From QHWT01 sp963755695 (GTDB lineage: Bacteria; Acidobacteriota; Vicinamibacteria; Vicinamibacterales; 2-12-FULL-66-21): a stretch of DNA of 64,000 nt. The notes beneath the pieces are model-generated. The model was not told the DNA's origin and did not search any database. It saw only the letters and a program-made list of their open reading frames with translations. Shown in pieces: positions 21,186-31,761 of the stretch. The first letter of the stretch is position 1; each line of letters begins with the position of its first letter. The position numbers and the translations under genes were made by a program. The DNA lies in NCBI GenBank assembly GCA_963755695.1, contig CAVWLB010000010.1:2232001-2296000 (forward strand), written 5' to 3'.

Positions 21186-23019
21186 CCCTCGACTGCTGCT
21201 CTCACGGAGACAACTGCTCGGCGGCGCCATCTCTTTGCCGTTCTGGCGAGCGCTGCCGCAGGCGCCGGAGACACCCGGCCACGCGTTCCTGGCCATCCGC
21301 GACGCGCGTGGATTGGTGGTACCAGCAGGAGAGGCAGACGTGTCGAGTGTCGCTCTCGCGCGCGACTGGACGAGCGAACTCTGTCGATCCCGCGTCACGA
21401 ATCACGGTGCACGCCCGGTTGCGGTCAAAGAAATCGTGCTTGCCGATCTCACCCTGGACTTCCCGCCTGCGACTGCGATCTATGGCGAAGGCTTCCAGAT
21501 GCTCAGCCAGACCGGAGGCACGCTCGGCGAACCGAAGGATCTCGGGTCGTACACCGACGCGAAGCACTACCAGATGCCGACGCCGCCAGGCACGCAGCAG
21601 TTCTACGGTGCGATGACGGTCTCGGGCACGGAGTTGAAGAGACAGTGGGTGGCTGCGTTCACCTCTTGCCGGCGCTTCAGCGGGCTGTTCCGTTTGCGTC
21701 CCCGTCATCACTTCAGATCGTCGTCGACACCGAAGGACTCGACGCTGGCGCCCGGTGAGACGTGGGAGCTCGAGGAGCTCCTGGTCGGACCCGGACTGAC
21801 GCGCGATGGCCTACTGGGCTATGTCGGATCGCGGATTGCGGCAAATCATCCGCCGCTAAAAACCGCTGCGCCGCCGACCGGCTGGTGCTCGTGGTACTGC
21901 TTCGGCCCGCGCGTCACCGCGCAGCAGGTGCTCGACAACCTCGACGTCATCGCGAAGAAGATCCCCGGCCTCAGCTACGTGCAGATCGACGACGGCTATC
22001 AGCCGCGCGATGGGCGACTGGCTCGAGACCGGCGCGGCGTTCGGCGGCAACGTGCGCACGCGTGCTCGACGAGATCCGGCAGCGCGGCTTCGAGCCGGCG
22101 ATCTGGGTCGCGCCGTTCGTCGCCGAAGAACAGTCGCACGTCTTCCAGCAGCACCGCGACTGGTTCGTCAAGGACGCCGACGGCGCGCCGCTGCGATCCG
22201 ATCGCGTCACGTTCGGCGGCTGGCGCCGCGGTCCGTGGTACGTCGCTCGACGGCACGCATCCCGAGGTGCAGCGCGCACTTCGAGCAGCGTGTTCCGGAC
22301 GATGCGCGCAGGAATGGGGCTGCACCTATTTCAAGCTCGACGCGAATTTCTGGGGCGCGATTCACGGCGGCCGGTTCCACGATCCGCGCGCCACGCGCAT
22401 CGAGGCCTATCGCCGCGGCATGCAGGCGATCCTGCGCGGCGCCGGCGACAGCTTCATCCTCGGCTGCAATCATCCGATCTGGCCGTCGCTCGGGCTTGAT
22501 CCACGGATCGCGCAGCTCGAACGACATCAAGCGCACGTGGGATCGCATCGAAGACGACCGCGCGGCAGAACCTGCTGCGCAACTGGCAGAACGGGCGGCT
22601 GTGGTGGAACGATCCGGACGCGGTCGTGCTTGACCGGCGATCTGACCGGACGACGAGTTCCAGTTTCACGCGACGGCGATCTACGCGACCGGCGGGATGG
22701 TGCTGTCGGGCGACGATCTGACGACGATTCCGCCGAGCGCGCGACTCGCGATGCTGAAGCAAACTGCTGCCGCCGACCGGCGTCGCCGCGGCGTTCGAGG
22801 ACGAGCACGCTGCGCGTCGGAACCGTGAGGCTGCCGGACAAGCGGATGCTGTGCCTGTTCAACTGGGACGACACACCGCAGACGCTGGTCGGCGCGCGCT
22901 CGAGCGGCGCCGCGCGCGTGACCGATTTCTGGACCGGCGAGTCGCTCGGCCGCACGCGAGTATCACGGGATCACGATCGAGGACATGCCGCCGCACTCGG
23001 CGCGGCTGCTGGAGTGTGA
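21172..23019 (+). CDS. Alpha-galactosidase-like GH36 protein, Tat-exported (frame-disrupted)
   Basis: Glycoside hydrolase of the GH36/melibiase type. Seen: Tat-like signal SRRQLLGGAISLPFW, an N-terminal beta domain intact to about 21990 (YGEGFQMLSQTGGTLGEPKDL, WELEELLVGPGLTRDGLLGYV), then the barrel: TGWCSWYCFGPRVTAQQVLDNL, SYVQIDDGYQP, MGDWLETG, FEPAIWVAPFVAEEQS, CTYFKLDANFWGAIHG (catalytic Asp in KLD), RGAGDSFILGCNHPIWPS and a C-terminal LCLFNWDDTPQTLV domain. About twelve single-base insertions disrupt 22010-22990. GTG 21172 overlaps the galT stop by 14 bases. The C-terminal stop may be 23019 or 23029. Likely releases galactose outside the cytoplasm for galT. Confidence 0.82.
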   Translation: MTGDSPRLLLSRRQLLGGAISLPFWRALPQAPETPGHAFLAIRDARGLVVPAGEADVSSVALARDWTSELCRSRVTNHGARPVAVKEIVLADLTLDFPPATAIYGEGFQMLSQTGGTLGEPKDLGSYTDAKHYQMPTPPGTQQFYGAMTVSGTELKRQWVAAFTSCRRFSGLFRLRPRHHFRSSSTPKDSTLAPGETWELEELLVGPGLTRDGLLGYVGSRIAANHPPLKTAAPPTGWCSWYCFGPRVTAQQVLDNLDVIAKKIPGLSYVQIDDGYQPRDGRLARDRRGVRRQRAHACSTRSGSAASSRRSGSRRSSPKNSRTSSSSTATGSSRTPTARRCDPIASRSAAGAAVRGTSLDGTHPEVQRALRAACSGRCAQEWGCTYFKLDANFWGAIHGGRFHDPRATRIEAYRRGMQAILRGAGDSFILGCNHPIWPSLGLDPRIAQLERHQAHVGSHRRRPRGRTCCATGRTGGCGGTIRTRSCLTGDLTGRRVPVSRDGDLRDRRDGAVGRRSDDDSAERATRDAEANCCRRPASPRRSRTSTLRVGTVRLPDKRMLCLFNWDDTPQTLVGARSSGAARVTDFWTGESLGRTRVSRDHDRGHAAALGAAAGV

Positions 23020-23021
23020 CG

Positions 23022-24260
23022 ATGGCTGACGGATCCGCAGCGGCAAGCGATACGTCGCCGTCACCTCGTTCGTCGCGCTGTTCTCGATCGTCGGCCTCGC
23101 GCTCTACGGGCTGCCGCTCTACTACGACTTCATGGTCAGCGAGTTCGGCTGGTCGCGGGCGCAGGTGACGTCGGGCAATGCGCATCAGCAAGCTGTGGTC
23201 GGACCGCTGTTCGGGTTCGCCGCCGGCTGGATCGTCGATCGCTTCGGTCCGCGCCGGCTGATGATGGCCGGCATCGTGATGGCGGCGGCGCGCTGGTCGG
23301 CCTCGGCGCACATGACCGCGCTCGTGGATGTTCTACCTGTTCTACTTCTTCAACGCGCTCGGCTACGTCTGCGGCGGGCCGCTGCCGAACCAGGTGCTGC
23401 TGTCGCGGTGGTTCGACAAGACGCGCGGCAGGGCGATGGGCTTCGCGTATCTCGGCATCGGCATCGGCGGCACGCTGGTCGCTGAACTGTCGCCGCGGCT
23501 GGTCGACGCGTTCGGCTGGCGCGGCGCGCTGCAGGTCGCTCGGCATCCTGATCATCCTGCTCGCGCTGCCGCTGGCGTATTTCGTGCGCGACGAGCCGGA
23601 CGATCAGCGACGCGGCGCGCCGGCGCGAGCGGCCGGGGCGCGGCCGACGGTCGCGCCCGATGCGGCACGTCTTCCGCGACGCCGCGCGTTCTACCTGCTC
23701 GCCTCGGCAGCATGTGCTCGATCGCGCGCGGTCGGCGGCACGAACCAGCACCTGAAGCTGTATCCTGAGCCTCGATCTGAAGCTACTCCCAGGACGCCGC
23801 CGCGTCGGTCATCTCCACCGTGCTCGCCTGCAGCATCGCCGGCCGGCTGCTCATGGGATGGCTGGCCGATCGGATGCCGCGCAAGCACGTGATGCTGCTG
23901 ATCTACCTGCTGGTCGCGGGCTCGATCCCGCTGCTCCTCTTCGCGCGAATCGACGGACGTCGCTGTACGTGTTCGCGGTCGATCTTCGGCCTCGGCCTCG
24001 GCGGCGAGTACATGATCATCCCGCTGATGGCGGCGGAGCTGTTCGGCGTCCGCGTGCTCGGCCGCCTGATGGGCGTCATTCTCACCGCCGACGGCGTCGC
24101 CGAAGCGACGGCGCCGATGCTGGTCGGCTACCTGCGCGACCGCACCGGCAGCTACCGCACCGGGTTCCTGGTCCTCATCGCCATTGCGCTGGTCGGCACG
24201 CTCGCGATTGCCTTTCTGCCCCGCGCCGAGACGCGCCGCCCGGAGTCCTCCCATGTCTGA
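23022..24260 (+). CDS. MFS transporter, OFA-like (frame-disrupted)
   Basis: Major facilitator carrier with 12 predicted helices. Seen in stitched frames: VALFSIVGLALYGLPLYYDFM, EFGWSRAQVTSGNA, PLFGFAAGWIVDRFGPRRLMMAG (loop 2-3 motif), FNALGYVCGGPLPNQVLLSRWFDKTRGRAMGFAYLGIGIGG, SIAGRLLMGWLADRMPRKHVML (second-half motif), GLGLGGEYMIIPLMAAELFGV and a clean C-terminus. ATG follows the galactosidase stop by two bases; its own TGA overlaps the next ATG. Frame breaks lie between 23040 and 23980; the last 280 bases are intact. Substrate unknown; sugar or sugar acid by context. Confidence 0.8.
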
Positions 24261-25161
24261 TCTGGCGCGACGCGAGTTCCTGGTGGCCCTGTGGTCCGAT
24301 CGGACCGCTCGGTGCTCTCGGCGCGACGGCGTTCCATAATCAACCGATGGAGCCCGCCGGTGACATTCGCCTGGGCTACGCCGCGATCACCTGGGGCGGA
24401 AAGGACGACCAGGCCATTGCCGACATCTCAGCAGTCGGCTTCAAGGCGATCCAGCTCCGCTCGTCGACCTTCGCGGCGTACGTCACACGCCCGGCGGTGC
24501 TGAAGGATCTCCTCGCGAAGCACGGTCTCACCTTCGCCGTCCTCTCGAGCGGCAACCTGAAGTATCAGCCGGGAGATCGACAGGCCAGCTCGACCTGCAC
24601 CTCTCGCACGCCAAATTCGTACGTGATGCCGGCGGGCAGATCCTTCAGGTCATCGACGAGAAGCCCAAGGGCCGCCCGGTCACACAGGACGATTACCAGG
24701 CGCTCGCCGAGACGTTGAATGCCCTCGGCGAGCGCACGAAGGCGATAGGCGTTCCGCTCGTTTATCACAACCACATGAACAGCACCGGTGAAACGCCGGA
24801 AGCCATCGAAGCGATCATGGCGGCTACCGCCGCGGACTCGGTCGGCCTGCTGTTCGACATTGCGCACTACACGCAGGGGGGCGGCGATCCGGTCAAGGCG
24901 ATTCACCGCTACGGCAAAGCGATCAAGGCCGTGCATTTGAAGGACGTCCGGCCAATCGATGCCGCGCCGGGCTACCAGTGGGTCGAACTCGGCCGCGGCC
25001 GCGTAGACGTCAAAGGCTGGGTCGCAGCACTGCAGGAAGTCGGCTTCGACGGCTGGGCGATCGTGGAGCTCGACCAGGTCGCCGATCCCGGCGGCTCGCC
25101 GAGAGCGAGTGCCGAGGCGAATCGAGATTACGTCACGAAGCAACTGGGGCTGAAGCTGTAG
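24253..25161 (+). CDS. Sugar isomerase/epimerase, xylose-isomerase-like TIM barrel
   Basis: TIM-barrel enzyme of the IolE/IolI/hydroxypyruvate-isomerase fold. Seen: a Tat-like start MSDLARREFLVAL, GYAAITWGGKDDQAIADISAVGFKAIQL, LSHAKFV, LGERTKAIGVPLVYHNHMNS (metal-site HNH), VGLLFDIAHYTQGGGDPVKAIHRYG, IKAVHLKDVRP (metal-site HLKD) and FDGWAIVELDQV (Glu ligand). Length about 300 residues. Two or three indels lie before 24600; the rest is clean. The start overlaps the MFS stop. Metal-dependent isomerisation or epimerisation of a sugar is likely, but the substrate is not readable. Confidence 0.8.
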
Positions 25162-25169
25162 CGATTCGT

Positions 25170-26960
25170 CGTCGATCACCTACGACTTCGCGCTGCGATC
25201 GCCAAGCACGCAGAGCGTCTTCGGTCAGAGCTCTCCGTCGCGACGCATCTCGCTGATTCCGACGACATAACCATCGTTCGTAACATCAACATCTCTCCGC
25301 GCTTCGCGTGAGTACGTACGTGTCGGGCGGGTGGCCGGAAACACTGTCTGACGTACCGGCTTCACGCAGCGGTCGCCGCGTGCGCAGAGCGTCTTTGGTT
25401 AGTTCTTGGGCGCGACGCATCTCGCTGATACCAGCGACAGAAAAATCCTTCGTAACATCAAAACCCTCGGCGCACTCTGCGCGCTCCGCGTGAGTACGTT
25501 CGTGTCAGGGCACGGTGGCCGGAAACACTGTCTGACGTACCGGCTTCACGCAGCGGTCGCCGAGCGCGCAGAGCATCTTTGGTTAGTTCTTAGGCGCGAC
25601 GCATCTCGCTGATACCAGCGACAGAAAGATCCTTCGTAACATCAACATCTCTGCACGCTCCGCGTGAGTACGTACGTGTCGGGGCGGGTGGCCCGGAAAC
25701 ACTGTCTGACGTACCGAGTTCACGCAGAGGTTGCCGAGCGCGCAGAGCATCTTTGGTTAGTTCTTGGGCGCGACGCATCTCGCTGATACCAGCGACAGAA
25801 CGATCCTTCGTAACATCAACATCTCTGCGCGCTCCGCGTGAGTACGTACGGGTCGGGGCGGGTGGCCGGAAACACTGTCTGACGTACCGACTTCACGCAG
25901 CGGTCGCCGAGTGCGCAGAGCGTCTTTGGTTAGTTCTTGGGCGCGACGCATCTCGCTGATACCAGCGACAGAAAGATCCTTCGTAACATCAAAACCCTCG
26001 GCGCACTCTGCGCGCTCCGCGTGAGTACGTTCGTGTCAGGGCACGGTGGCCGGAAACACTGTCTGACGTACCGGCTTCACGCAGCGGTCGCCGAGCGCGC
26101 AGAGCATCTTTGGTTAGTTCTTAGGCGCGACGCATCTCGCTGATACCAGCGACAGAAAGATCCTTCGTAACATCAACATCTCTGCGCGCTCCGCGTGAGT
26201 ACGTACGTGTCGGGGCGGGTGGCCCGGAAACACTGTCTGACGTACCGAGTTCACGCAGAGGTTGCCGAGTGCGCAGAGCATCTTTGGTTAGTTCTTCGGC
26301 GCGACGCATCTCGCTGATTCCGACGACAGAACAATCGTTCGTAACATCAACATCTCTGCGCGCTCCGCGTGAGTAACGTACGGGTCGGGGCGGGTGGCCG
26401 GACACACTGTCTGACTGTACCGACTGCACGCAGCGGTCGCCGAGTGCGCAGAGCGTCTTTGGTCAGAGTTCTCCGTCGCGACGCATCTCGCTGATGGCGA
26501 CGACATAACAATCGTTCGTAACATCAACATCTCTGCGCGCTCCGCGTGAGTACGTACGGGTCGGGGCGGGTGGCCGGAAACACTGTCTGACGTACCGATT
26601 GCGCGCAGAGGTTGCCGAGTGCGCAGAGCGTCTTTGGTCAGAGTTCTCCGTCGCGACGCATCTCGCTGATGGCGACGACAGAAATATCCTTCGTAACATC
26701 AAAACATCTCGGCGCGCTCTGCGCGCTCCGCGTGAGTACGTTCGTGTCAGGGCACGGTGGCCGGAAACACTGTCTGACGTACCGATTGCACGCAGAGGTT
26801 GCCGAGCGCGCAGAGCATCTTTGGTTAGTTCTTAGGCGCGACGCATCTCGCTGATACCAGCGACAGAAAAATCCTTCGTAACATCAAAACATCTCGGCGC
26901 GCTCTGCGCGCTCCGCGTGAGTACGTTCGTGTCAGGACACGGTGGCCGGGGCGACACTTA
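25170..26960. repeat. Satellite array, about ten 172-187-bp units
   Basis: The marker CTGTCTGACGTACC (one copy carries an extra T) recurs at 25344, 25528, 25702, 25874, 26059, 26233, 26407, 26583 and 26770, with a decayed tenth copy near 26955. Two unit types alternate: A (184-187 bp, with CTCGGCGCACTCTGCGCGCTC or a close variant before the marker) and B (172-176 bp). Their order is B A B B A B B B A A. A 207-bp stretch at 25406-25612 recurs identically at 25937-26143 (offset 531, three units), so there is a higher-order repeat. Each unit contains CTGCGCGCTCCGCGTGAG. Short frames inside are by-products of repetition; no gene is called in this 1.8 kb. Confidence 0.95.
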
Positions 26961-27100
26961 CTGTCGATTGCCGAAACTCCAGAGCAGTCTCTCAGCCAGG
27001 TACTCAGTTACCGCGCACTTCACCACCTCACCAGCAATGAAATGTTCGGAAATCAACGTATAGCCATGATGGCACCCGCAGTGCAAGGGCGCCGTGAGCT

Positions 27101-27532
27101 ATGCGAACAGAAGCAGAGTTGAACAAATTATCTGGCGAAATCAACGGTGCCGCCATCGCCCTACATCGACGCGTGGGTCCTGGCTGTCTCGAGTCTGCGT
27201 ACGTTCCTTGCCTGGCACTCGAGTTTCAACGCCGCAAACTGGATTTCAGGCGAGAAGTTGCATTGACCTTGTGTTACGACGAGCTGAAGATTCCCGGAGC
27301 TTACGTCGCGGACTTCATCGTCGAAGATTGCGTCGTCGTAGAAGTCAAGGCAGTGGCCACTGTCCTCGAACGGGACCGCCGTCAGCTGCAAACATATTTG
27401 GAAATCGCCGGCTGTCCGCTTGGCTTGATCCTGAATTTCGGCGCCTTGAAACTGGTAGACGGGATCAAACGAGTGGTCAACCATTTCCCTTACGGCTCCG
27501 GGCCTCTAGGTAGCGACACCTTTACGAGATGA
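27101..27532 (+). CDS. GxxExxY family protein (PD-(D/E)XK nuclease-like)
   Basis: A 143-residue protein. The family signature is G28-C-L-E31-S-A-Y34 within RVGPGCLESAY. Downstream lie the nuclease-type residues D71 (AYVADFIVED) and E81-V-K83 (VVVEVKAV), then RRQLQTYLEIAGCPLGLILNFG and a C-terminal DGIKRVVNH. These match the PD-(D/E)XK arrangement D...ExK. ATG at 27101 is the first codon with the family N-terminus (LSGEINGAAIALHRRVG). It begins 140 bases after the satellite array. The cellular role of this family is not established. Frame intact. Confidence 0.88.
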   Translation: MRTEAELNKLSGEINGAAIALHRRVGPGCLESAYVPCLALEFQRRKLDFRREVALTLCYDELKIPGAYVADFIVEDCVVVEVKAVATVLERDRRQLQTYLEIAGCPLGLILNFGALKLVDGIKRVVNHFPYGSGPLGSDTFTR

Positions 27533-27576
27533 CCCTGCAACGCGCGGCGGTAGGACCTCCGCTCACGCCAGAGGCG

Positions 27577-28866
27577 CTACGCCGGTTCCGGTGCAACCAG
27601 ATAAAGGTCCCGGCCGGCATGCTCCACGACGAGGGTGTCGGGATCGCGTCGCCCGGCTTCGATGTCGACCGATTCGCAGTGCTGAAATGCCAGCCTTACC
27701 CGCCGACAGACCTCTTCGCTGACGGCTGACGCGAGCGTGATCCGGTAGCGCGGCTCGATGCGTCCTTCGGCGCCGAGGCGACCGGCATAGCTGACGTGCG
27801 CGAGGTGCGCGGCGACGCACAGGTTGGCGCGCAGCTCGTCGGATCCCTCGACCATTTCGCGGACCTGTTCGAGCGGCGCGTAGCCGTATTTCTCAATCAG
27901 TCGCGCCGTGCGTGGTCGAGATGCCGGTGAGATGCGGCGCGTAGATGACCAGCTCTCCGCCGTCCTCGATGATGCCTCCGAGCTTGTAGCTCGCCTTCCC
28001 GCCGACCCAGAGCTCGTCGTAGTGCTCGTCGAGCAGGGCGATCACGCGGCGGTAGCGGCGCCCGGTGTAGCGGACGTGGACCTGGCTGCTGACCTCGGCG
28101 GCGCTGCGGACGGTCTCCCGCAGGTCGCCGGCGAACAGCGCGTGCGTGCGCAAGCCTTCGTCATCGCGCGTCGAGACCGACGTGAACGCGATCACCGGAG
28201 TCGGGGACGCGACCGGCGGCGGCCTCGATCACGCGTCGCGTCGGCGTCTCGACCCGGCCGATCACCCGCTCGATCGTGGCAAGCGCGCCGAGCCAGTGCG
28301 TGAGATGCGTCAGCTCGGGCCCGGCGACGCCGGGGAAGAAATACTTCGCGCCGCCGGCAAATCCCGCGACTTCGTGCGGCACGGTCGCGCCGATGACGAA
28401 GACGACATCGTACTGGCCCGGGCGCCAGATGCGCGTTCAGCTGGACCGGCACCGTCTTGATCCATCAGGCCGCCGGTCAGCGACGAGACTTCGGCGGCCG
28501 ATAGCGTGCCGAGCGTGATCAGCTCCGATTCACGATCCCAGTGATGATCGAAGAACTGGCCGAGCAGCGGCAGTCGGCGGAGCGGCCGGCGCCGATCTTG
28601 GCGCGCTTGTCCGCGTCGGTCATCGGCGGGTGCGTTCCCTGCGCGACGAGCGCGTCGAAGCGGCTCGCGCCGATCGCCGCGAGCTCCTGCGAAATCATCG
28701 GGAACAGCACGTCGGTGTTGTCGTCGCGGGTGCGATCGGGGACGACGGCGAGCACGCGCGCGCCGGGCGGGACCGCGCTTGAAGCGCATCGCGCACGATG
28801 CGGCGCATGTCTGCCGGCGTCAGCACTGTCGACGAAGCAGCCGGCGCCGACCAGGGTTGGAATCAT
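27577..28866 (-). CDS. LarA-like nickel-pincer racemase/epimerase (frame-disrupted)
   Basis: Lactate-racemase-domain protein (DUF2088). Seen in stitched frames: ARVLAVVPDRTRDDNTDVLFPMI (domain opening), FDALVAQGTHPPMTDADKRAKIG, DVVFVIGATVPHEVAGFAGGAKYFFPGVAGPE (cofactor-site region; LarA has GG-K-PG here), VSTRDDEGLRTHALFAGDL, ASYKLGGIIEDGGELVIYAPHLTGIS (conserved HLTG) and a final beta-rich segment. The LarA superfamily includes hydroxyacid racemases and aldonate 2-epimerases. LarBCE cofactor genes are not in the window. ATG 28866 lies 3 bases after the MFS stop, so it belongs to the hexuronate operon. Five or more indels. Confidence 0.8.
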
Positions 28867-28869
28867 CGT

Positions 28870-30239
28870 CTACGCCTCGATGCGTGCCGGCTCGAGGCGC
28901 GGCACGAGCAGGTGGACGACCAGCAGCGTGACGAGGTAGGCCGATGCCGCGATGATGAAGACCGGCACGTAGCTGCCCGGTCGCCTGCAGGACGTAGCCG
29001 GTGACTTTGGCGATCAGCATGCCGCCAATCGGCTCCCGCCATGCCGGCAAAGCCGATCGACCGATCCGACCGCCTGGCGCGGGAACATGTCCGACGCCAG
29101 CGTGTAGACGTTGGCCGACCAGCCCTGGTGCGCGGCTGCCGCGAGCCCGACCAGCAGCGACCGCCATCCACTCGGCTGCGCACGTTCGCGGCAAACGCAA
29201 TCGGCGTGACCGCAAGCGCGCACGTCAGCATCGCCGTCTTGCGCGCGCGGTTCGCGGTCCAGCCGCGCTTCAGCAGCGCCGACGACAGCCAGCCGCCGCC
29301 GATGCTGCCGACGTCGGCGATCAGGTAGATGACGACGAGCGGCAGCGCCATCGACTGCAGGTCGATGCCGTAACGCCGGTGGAGGAAATCGGGAATCCAG
29401 AACAGGTACAGCCACCAGATCGGATCGGTGCCGAACTTCGCCGATGGCGACCGCCCAGGTCTGGCGGTGGCGCGATCAGCGAGAGCCAGGGGATCTGCGA
29501 CGGGCGGATCGGGCGGATCGCTGCGGATGTAGCGCAAGCTCGCCGGCGCTGACGCGCGGATGCGTCGCCGGGCGAGCCATAGAGCGGCCACCACACGCGA
29601 GCCACAGCAGGCCGAGCGCGCCGGTCGCGATGAACGCCCAGTACCAGCCGTAGGTGTAGGTGATCCACGGGCACGATCAAGCGGCGTCACCAGCGCGCCG
29701 ATGTTGGTGCCGGAGTTGAAGATGCCGGTCGCCAGCGCGCGCTCGCGCTTCGGAAACCACTCCGCGACGGTCTTGATCGACGCGGGAAAGTTCGCCCGAC
29801 TCGCCGATGCCCAGCGCGAACCGCGCCGCCATGAATCCGGCGACCGATGCGGAATAGGTCAGACCGACCACGCCGAGCAGCGCGGCGACCGCCGGGCCGA
29901 ACGTCGGCGCCTCGGCGTGCGCGATCGCCGCGAGCGCTCCAGACGAGCAGCGCCAGCGCAAAACCCAGCTTCGTGCCGAGCCGATCGATGATGCGCCCCG
30001 CGAACACGAAGCCGATCGCGTAGGCGAGCTGGAACGCGAACACGATGTCCGCGTAGTCGATCTCGCTCCAGCCGAACTGCTGCTGCAGCGTCGGCTTCAG
30101 CAGGCCGATGACCTGCCGGTCGACGTAGTTGATCGTCGCCGCCAGGAACAGCAGCCCGCAGATCGTCCAGCGGAAGTAGCCCCGCGCGCGCCGAGACGGC
30201 CGCCGACTGGGGTCGGGTGCGTGGACTCGGCATCGCCAT
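28870..30239 (-). CDS. Hexuronate/sugar-acid MFS transporter, ExuT-like (frame-disrupted)
   Basis: Anion:cation symporter-family MFS carrier. Seen: TINYVDRQVIGLLKPTLQQQFGWSEIDYADIVFAFQLAYAIGFVFAGRIIDRLGTKLGF (first two helices with the RxxDRxGxK loop), ARFALGIGESGNFPASIKTVAEWFPKRERALATGIFNSGTNIGA (family signature), PIWWLYLFWIPDFL, GGGWLSSALLKRGWTANRARKTAM, and the end VVHLLVPRLEPARIEA. Between about 29450 and 29700 the frame is broken several times. Start is ATG 30239 (MAMPSPR) or two codons later. Downstream of altronate dehydratase and upstream of the LarA-like gene. Confidence 0.83.
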
Positions 30240-30249
30240 GGGGCGTCCT

Positions 30250-31761
30250 CACTCAGATCGTCGGGATTGCGTCGGTGAATCGCGAACTCGCGGTGGCCGA
30301 GACGCTCGGCCGCCGTCAGCTTACCCGAGCAGACTTCGAGCACTTCGTCGAACAGCCGGTCGCCGCCGCGTCGAGCGTCTCGCGGTCGTCGAGGATGCCG
30401 CTGACGTCGAGGTCGAGATTGTCGGCCATCGACACGGCCGTGCGCGCGTTGCCGGTGATCTTGATCACCGGCGCGATGGGATTGCCGGTCGGCGTGCCCA
30501 GCCCGGTCGTGAACACCACCACCTGCGCGCCGCCGCCGACCATGCCGGTCACCGACTCGACGTCGAGCCCCGGCGTGTCCATGACCGTCAGCCCGCGGCT
30601 CGGTGATCGGCCCGGAGTACGGCACCACGTCGGCTGAGCGGCGTGCGCTCGCCCCCCTTGTGCGTCGCGCCGAGCGACTTCTCTTCGATGGTCGTCAGGC
30701 CGCCGCGGATGTTGCCCGGCGACGGCTGCGTGCCGCGGATGTCGAGCCCGAGCGCGCATCGCCTCCGCTTCGACCCGGCTGATGATCCGCAGCAGTTGCG
30801 CTGCCGGTCTCGGTCGATGCGGCGCGCGCCGCGAGCAGGTGTTCGGCGCCCATGATCTCGGCAATCTCGCCAAGCACGGCGGTGCCGCCGAGAGTCGACC
30901 AGCCGATCCGCGACGCGACCGAGCGCCGGGTTGGCCGCCAGCCCGGACGTGTAGTCCGAGCCGCCGCACTTCACGCACAGGATCAACGACGAGATGTCGC
31001 AGCGGCTCGCGCTGGTCACGCTCGAGCGCTGCCACGAGCCCGGCGGCGATTTCGATGGCGCGCGCGGTCGTGCGGACGGTTCCCCCTTCGCTCTGAATCG
31101 CGACGATCTCCGCCGGCTTCCCGGCGCGCCGCGCGGCATCGGCGAGGTGCTGCGCGACGACCTGCTCGCAGCCGAGCGCGATGACGAGCACGGCGCCGAC
31201 GTTGGGATGTGCGCAGTAGGCGGCCAGCGTGTCGTGCGTGATGCTGCAGGTCCGGGCCGAGCTGGCCGCAGCCGGCCAGATGTGGCAAGCGCGGCGCCGA
31301 GCGGCGCGACGGCAGCGGCGATGCGCTCGGCGACGACCGACGCACAGATCACCGTCGGCACGACCAGCAGATGATTGCGGACGCCCACGCGCCCGTCGGG
31401 GCGGCGGTACCCAGGAAACTGGGGCTCGCTCACGTCGTTTCCGTCCGGCGGCTCCGCAAGCCGCCCCGCCACCCGCGAGTCTTCAGGGCGATCGCCGCGG
31501 CCGCGGTCGCTCGCCACGTTGTGCGTGTGCACGTGTGCGCCTGGGGCAATGTCCGCGGTCGCCGTGCCGATGGCGCTGCCGTACTTGATGACCTCGTCTC
31601 CTGCGCGAATCGGGCGCAAGGCGATTTTGTGGCCGCGTGGAATGCGCCTCGGCGACCGTGACTCGGGCCGTTTCCACCGTCGAGCACGCTGCCCGGCCTC
31701 GAGCGCCTCGAGCGCGGTGGCAACGTTGTCGCGCGCGCTGATCACGATCGCGGTCGTTCAT
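30250..31761 (-). CDS. uxaA: Altronate dehydratase, UxaA family (frame-disrupted)
   Basis: Dehydrates D-altronate to 2-keto-3-deoxygluconate in galacturonate catabolism. Seen: the N-terminal SAF domain (SARDNVATALEALEAG, IPRGHKIALRPIRAGDEVIKYGSAIGTATADIAPGAHVHTHN), then PGYRRPDGRVGVRNHLLVVPTVICASVVAERIA, EIVAIQSEGGTVRTTARAIEIA, LGLDIRGTQPSPGNIRGGLTTIEEKSLGATHKGG, and LTVMDTPGLDVESVTGMVGGGAQVVVFTTGLGTPTGNPIAPVIKI, ending REFAIHRRNP. ATG 31759-31761 overlaps the stop of the upstream SDR (ATGA). The 3' end is uncertain by about 10-20 bases. Galactarate dehydratase shares the fold, but the short N-terminal SAF and the operon favour UxaA. Around ten indels. Confidence 0.85.

Noticed and set aside
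25406..26854. Repeated short proteins ending in a common tail inside the satellite
   Set aside because: They are the same repeat unit read in a chance open frame; unit lengths are not consistently multiples of three and no ribosome-binding site is present.
25170..26960. CRISPR array
   Set aside because: Units are 172-187 bp and almost entirely conserved; there are no short repeats with unique spacers and no cas genes.
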